Source: Candidatus Pacearchaeota archaeon (lineage in GTDB: Archaea; Nanobdellota; Nanobdellia; Pacearchaeales; GW2011-AR1). Taken from it: a stretch of DNA of 6,400 nucleotides. The stretch covers positions 1-6,400 of the forward strand of contig NZDU01000015.1 in the NCBI GenBank assembly GCA_002688875.1. Direction: 5' to 3'. The position numbers and the translations under genes are program-made. Shown piece after piece: positions 1 through 6,400 of the stretch; position 1 is the stretch's first letter; each line of letters starts with the position of its first letter. Under the pieces are notes generated by a model, which searched no databases, was not told the origin of the DNA, and worked only from the letters and a program-made list of their open reading frames with translations.

Positions 1-265
1 CAGGGTCTGTATCAACATGAACATTCGGATCATGCTTAGTCGGATCACCACCCGTACCCCCTCCAATCCCTGTACTAGGAATTTTATTACTAGGATCCGG
101 ACTAACCTCATCTCCTCTAGGTGGTACATTTGTATCTTCTGGTTCCGGATCCGGAGCAGTCACTATCTCAGTATCCTGTCCAATAACTATTCCCATCAAA
201 AAACTAACCGCAAACATACTCACAACTAAATTCAAAATAATAAACATTACATTTATTTTAGCCAT
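1..265 (-). CDS. Secreted or membrane-anchored protein, N-terminal fragment (3' end off window)
   Basis: The frame opens with ATG at 265 and stays open for 88 codons to the left edge, so the C-terminus is missing. The N-terminus is MAKINV followed by a hydrophobic segment (about residues 7-28) ending in VIGQD, which fits a Sec signal peptide with cleavage near VIG|QD, or an uncleaved signal anchor. The rest of the visible part (about residues 30-88) is low-complexity and rich in Pro, Asp, Glu and Gly, with PDP and PDPEPED motifs and a GGGTGG stretch; this looks like an extended extracellular linker, with no fold recognisable. The signal sequence resembles that of the Cys-rich protein just upstream (ending VIAQDN). 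A GGGA lies directly before the ATG, too close for a good ribosome binding site, so an internal start at residue 7 (247) is possible. The 112-base gap and hairpins upstream suggest it is transcribed separately. Function unknown. Confidence 0.75.
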   Translation of the reverse strand, partial: MAKINVMFIILNLVVSMFAVSFLMGIVIGQDTEIVTAPDPEPEDTNVPPRGDEVSPDPSNKIPSTGIGGGTGGDPTKHDPNVHVDTDP

Positions 266-3200
266 TCCCTTTTTACTGATCCAACTGGGCTTAATACCTC
301 TGGAGCTTGTTCCGGGAGTGGTGAGGCGCAACCAGTTGGATCTTAAAAATACTCCGGAGCTTGCTCCGACAGTATTTTTACTGATTAAAAACTTTTTCAT
401 CTTCACCTCCATCAGATTCTTCAAAAACAGTCGTATCTTCTTCATTTACTTCCTCAAATTCCTCATAACTCCCTTCTTCAATCTCCTCACTCGTAACCTC
501 AACATATTCATCTCCTGCAAAATTCTCAAACAACCCCGTCTGTATACTCTTCCTCTTACCATCTTGTTTCCATACAATCCCTCCATCAGTCTTAACTCCT
601 AGAAAATTAACATGCGCACCACAATCTCCCATACTAACACAAGCTTTATTCATAGTATCAACCCAACCAGTCTCTAACACCTCGCAATTTTCTTTACATT
701 TCTTCTTCCCAAAAATATCCGTCTTAAACTCTACAACCTGTTTCGAGTTCCCAAAACTACAAACCTCTTTCGCATTACCGTTATCCCAAAACTCAAGTCC
801 CGGAGGATTCGCAGGCAAACAAATATGCCCTCCTTCCAAAACTCCTCGATTTTTACTAGCCTCATCTTCTTGATCTGCCAAATTCTGCACTTCAGTGTTA
901 CTAGCACTACCATCATAATGCAAGCCCTGAACCCAAAAACAGTCCCTCTTATCCTCATTCAAACAATCCTCCTCCGTAAATTGATCTATACATTCAGTCC
1001 ATCTATTAACCCTACAAGCAGCCTCTATAAAATCTCCAAATTCCGGACCATGCTTCTGTTCAATACAAACCTCGTTTCTAAAATCCGCACAAGGTTCAAT
1101 CACTTCCTCTCCCTGAATACAAACATGTCTAAACTGCCTACTCCCAACACCATCCTTCCCATTTCCTTGTTCTCCCATATATTCACACCAGCTCTCTCCG
1201 TTCCTATAATCCTCTCCATTCTGAACATCATAACAATTCAAATCTCTACAAAAATTATCTCCATACCTCGCCCTACCCTCTCCACAAATACTCCCTCCCA
1301 AATAATCACAATTACCACAACTATCCGACTCAATATTCGGATCCTCAGAATTACAAGAATCTCCCTTCGGCACTACTTTCTGCCAATATCCAGGATCATT
1401 ACTATAAATCCTATTAGCATCATAAATATTAGCCAAATTCCCACAACTATCTACAAAATAAACTTCATCTTTCCCATCAACACAAGTTGTCTCTCTAGTC
1501 GGCCCGCAATTCGTAGCCAATTCATCTGCCGAACATAAATAATCTCTAAAGAACTCTCCCTGTCCTGTAACATTTCCCCCTAAATCAGAACTCTCCGAAC
1601 CACTACACTCTTGCCTTGTCGTAAACCTACACTCTCTCCCACCATCCGTCTCAAAAACACAAGCCCCTTTATCAGTAGCAAAAGCCAACAACACACACTG
1701 AGCCTCATCCGTAACGTCCGTCCTAAAATTTGTCTCCAACCCATAAATATTACTAAGCCTCTTACATCTAGTCAACGTAACAAAACTAGACTGATCCCCA
1801 ATCAAACAACACCCCAAACTACATTGCGGTATTTCTTCATCTCCCTCAACCCAAGTCCCAGTAGTCAACTCACAAACTTTCTTAGGTGTATTCTTAGCAC
1901 ATATCCCCTCTTCACTATCTATACAAACTCCAGCCTCACAAAAACTCGTAGCCGCACAACTCGTCGGACTACTTCTAAAACCTTCATCACACTGGTCCTG
2001 ATTCGTATTCTGACACCATGCCCCACTCACCGTCTTCTCACAACAAACATTAAAACTCGGCGCAACCTGCTCATCCGTAGCTCCATTATCCTGAGCAATC
2101 ACCAGCCCACTAACCACAACCATAAATACAAAAACAAAAGCTATCAATTTTCTCATCTTACTCTTTCTCCAGTTATTTCCCATATAGCATAAATCACACT
2201 TCCTATTATCCCAATCCAAGTTATTAAATTAATATTATAGCCCCAACCATACCTCTCAAAAAGTTGAGTAACATTATTAACAAATAAAACCGAAGAAAAA
2301 ACTATCAATAATATTATTGATATTCTCCATCTAAACAATCCAAACTCTCTAACCTTCTTTGATTTCAACACCTTTTTATTTTTCATATTGTAACTCTAAC
2401 CTCCAATTTTTTTAGATTTTTGTTATCTCTCATGGTATCTAAAACATAAACTATAGCACCATGAAATGGCTGTTTATCTCCTCCATCCTTATATCCACTA
2501 GTTTGCACATCAATATTAGACATATCTTTCCTCTTCCCCCTAACAAAATACTCTACCATCCTACTCAAACACCCCCTCATCAACCCACCCCGGCGGAATA
2601 GGAATACTTTTAATCGCAAAATAAAAACTCTCATCACTTCCCCTATCACTCAAAATATAAATAGTTGTCTCATCCCCTTGCTTCAACTTCTCAACCCTCA
2701 AAGACTTATCAAGAAAACTATACTTATCCACAGCCGCATCCCCATATTCAACTTCATTATTCGCAATATCCAAAGCAACAACCACAAAATCATAAATCTT
2801 ACTACTCTTATCAACTCTAATACTCTTATAAGATTCACTACTCTCTCCCTTACTTATCATCAAATCCAACTCAGTCACCACAATCACATCATTAGGAACC
2901 AAGCTCACCTCAATCTTAGGATCCTTAAAACTAACGCTAGTCGTTCCTCGATTCAACGCATCTCTCTCATTCTCCAAACACCTAACCACATCAGCCCTAA
3001 TAAAATCCTCCAACTCATTCTCAACACTCTCCTTCAACAAAGGCTTCTGCATAACACACTTCTGAAAACTCTCATCAGTAAAACAAATATAATCCACCTT
3101 CCTATCTTTATACAAATAATAATTCTCAGGATTAATCGAACCGCCCTGATTCTCTATCAATTCCAACCCACTTTCCAACGGCCCACTAACACACTCCTCC

Positions 3201-6200
3201 ATTTTTTGCAAAGGACTCTTACCCAAAAATATAGATGCAAAATCTTTATTCCCAGAAAACAAAATCACAAGCACAATAAGTATAGCAATACCTAATATAA
3301 TAAACACTGCAACCTGCCCTCTTTTTTGATTATTCTTTATCATATTTTATTTCCTCCCTTTCGGTCTTAAATACCATTCATGCAATGCCTTAGACTCAAA
3401 AGACCTTTTAGCATCTTGCAAATTCTTATAAGAACCTATTTTTTTACCTTTAGGATCATATAAATTATATTCTCTAAAAAGATTATTCCTTTGAATATTT
3501 CCGACTGTATTTCCCCTATAATCTTTTATCTTTAATTCCGTTCCCGCCTTACTATCATCAAATCCTTCATATGCATAAGGCTTAACTTCTACAATATTGT
3601 TCTTTGAAGAGATATATTTATTAAATTCCTTAGGAGTTATTGAAACTATTTTAAATGGAGGCTGTTGTACATAATTACCTGTTTTATCATCATATTTCCA
3701 AATCTCGCTATTTATAGATTTAGAATATTTATTTTTAATCAGTGTATCTCCCGCTTCATATCCTCCAAATTGAACATCTGACAATTTACCAATAATCTTA
3801 GTATCAACTTTAGGAGTAATAGAATAACCTGTTTGAGGCAAGGAATGTTCTCCTTCCTTGCTAGCGATGATCTCGTTATTCATAGCCCACTTAACTGTAG
3901 GAGTAGCCGTAGGAGAATCAGTTACCTTAATTAATTCTATCCTTCCTTTTTCATTAATATAATATTTCTGAAAATCATCATTGCCTTCCCTATAGAAAAC
4001 ATCTCCATTACTAAGATCAGTAAGATAGGTTTCAGTAACTCCACTACTAGGCAACACAGTTCTAAAGACCTCAATATCACTTCCTTCCAAGTTATAAGCT
4101 TCTGTAACTATTGTTTCAGGATCAATATTCAATCTAAAACTTTTACGCTCTCCATTAATTAGAGTTGTTCTTTCAACCCCATTCAACTGCCCTTTCAATC
4201 TATTAAACGCGTGCCCCACTTCCCTACATGGTTCACTACACTTAGCAAAAACAGATCTACCTCCAAGGTTAGAAACTTTCATCTCATGTCCATCTCCTAA
4301 ATCTTGAACAATTTGTGGGAAATCAGTATTACGAACATTTCCACCAAATCTAAACTTTCCATCTTTCTCCAGAATCACCCTAGTACCATCTCTCTCTATT
4401 TCAATTTCAGAATTGGTCCTAGCCTTAATAATCGGTTTTTCCCCAATTTCTCTAATTTCACGAATAAACGACTCTCCAACAGGATCTCTCAGATCAGTCA
4501 ATATTTCTGTTTCACCCTTAACTTTATATTCCACAAACCTCTCTTTTTTCTCTATCACTTTTGGAAGACCAAAAGTTGGCATTTTTATTTCTGATTTTGT
4601 ATTCTCAAAAGTAGCAAGTTCTGAACCTTCACTTAAGAATCTTCTCCCATCAGGCCGAACAGTTAAAGAACCCGAAAAGATAAAATTAGTAGATTGCTCA
4701 ACATCAACAATTAACTTATTATACTCTCTTAAATGCTTCTTCTCAATTATATCTTTGCCTTTGATTTTAACCTCACGACCATTGAGTATAATATTCATTA
4801 AGCCATCTTCATCAATCTGATACTTACCGTTCTTTGTTAACAACACACCATTTGATGAAAATGATAAATCTCCATCAACCTCTGTAAGATCAACCTCTCC
4901 CCCTTGGTGATAAAGCTTTCCATTCCTATATTCACTAACAGTTCCAGAATTAAATACGGCCCCCTCTCTAAATTTTAATCTTCCATCTTCAGTTAGTTCA
5001 GTAGTATGTGCTGTTCCATCAACTGACAACTCAGATTTTTCAAATATTTTCTTTAAAACACCAATATCTATACTTAACGATCTTCCATCTTTTTCATTCT
5101 TAACTACAATAATCTTCTCACGAATATTAAATGATTGAATCTTAGTTCCTTCACCAAATTTCTCAGCTTTTATTCCATATTTTTTAAGCCAGAATTTTTT
5201 TAAATCTGGATATCCATTCAACTTATCTATATTATCTCTAATAGAACTTTCATAACCTTCAAAAACATTTTCACGGTCAAGAATTGTAGGATCATACAAT
5301 ACTGCTCTTTGCAAATTATTAAGAGACAGCTTGGCTGGATCAATAGTAGATTCTGAACCACTTCTAATTTCACCAACGAGTCTTTCATCACTAGCATCAT
5401 CAGGATCAATCGCTCCAGCGCTAATCTGAACAACAGAAAAAAGAACTAAAACAAATACAAAACAAAAGATCAATTTAACCTGTCTCATCTTCTTCAACCT
5501 CCCATTCATAATCAACAACAAATGCATAAATAAACTCACTGTCTTCACTTCCTAATATCAAAGTATACAACACATCACTATCTTCCAGGTAAACGGTCTC
5601 AAACTCAAATCCATTATCAACAGCAAGTTGAGTAATATACCCAACAGGCATTTCATTAGGATTCTTCTTCTGTTCTTCAATTATCTGAAACGAGAAATCT
5701 CTAGCCTTCTTCAGATCATTATTCATTTCAGAAGAAAATTTTCTAAAATTAGAAGTATCATCTCCCTTTCCAACACTAACAGGAAAATCCAATTCAACCT
5801 CAATTAACTCTTCTCCTACTTTCAAAGACTTAACCTTAACAACCTGACTCTTAATCTCATATTCAGAATCACCATAAATCTCAAACTCATTCAAACAAAA
5901 TCTTAAATTATCTTCCATATATTTAGATAACTCTTCTTCAATCACTCCAACACTAGGAACACTACTTACATTCTCAGACCAATAATACGGAACATTATAA
6001 TTCAAATAAAACTTACTCAAAACAGGATCATTATAATAGCCTCCCTGTAATCCAACTACTTCTATCCCTTTTTCCAAGGTCTCATCAACACAAGACTGCA
6101 CAAAATTATAAACAGGATGATCATTGAAAGAACCTTCATTTAAATATTTCCCAGAACTATTAAAATAAATCACTACTCCAATAATAGCGATGACTACAAC

Positions 6201-6400
6201 AGCTATTATAACAAACAAGCTTACCTGCCCTCTCTTATCAAAACCAACATCCATCTTTTTCATTTTCTTAACGCTAATCCTATTTATAAATTTATTTAAC
6301 TAAGACTTATCTAGCTAACCGGCTTAACCCTAATCTTACCTCCTTTATTTCCATATTGATCACTACATTGAACATAATACGTTTTCAACCTCCAACCGGT

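Overview
The window looks like part of a small, AT-rich archaeal genome, most likely a DPANN lineage of the Woesearchaeota/Pacearchaeota type. Three things point there. Two proteins begin with a short basic stretch, a K-R-G-Q motif and a hydrophobic helix, the layout of archaeal class III (pilin/archaellin-like) signal peptides. The first gene of the main cluster has an archaeal TATA-like box so close to its ATG that the mRNA is probably leaderless. The other genes overlap or nearly touch and carry GGAGG-type ribosome binding sites. The lineage is inferred from protein style; no marker gene is present.

All genes lie on the minus strand, so the reading order is right to left. At the right edge (6311-6400) is the last 29 codons of a probable extracellular domain protein. 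A 47-base gap (6264-6310) holds the promoter. Six tightly packed genes follow: a 262-aa pilin-like protein (A); a 713-aa secreted beta-rich protein; a 260-aa pilin-like paralog (B); a small protein of about 58 aa; a 77-aa protein with two membrane helices; and a 592-aa secreted protein with 41 cysteines. Junctions are a 14-base overlap, a 3-base gap, a 1-base gap and two 4-base ATGA overlaps, so this is very probably one operon. A terminator-like hairpin overlaps the last stop codon. The 112-base gap at 266-377 holds nested inverted repeats, and the start of another secreted or anchored protein runs off the left edge.

Almost every protein is aimed at the membrane or the outside: two by class III-like N-termini, three by ordinary signal peptides (one of them truncated at the edge), and one as a polytopic membrane protein. 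No enzyme is recognisable. The simplest reading is an operon for a cell-surface structure, in which A and B are membrane-anchored subunits sharing a Cys-15-QGG motif, and the beta-rich and Cys-rich proteins are exported partners. The joint function is inferred from gene order and topology only. This is the best candidate in the window for an undescribed system.
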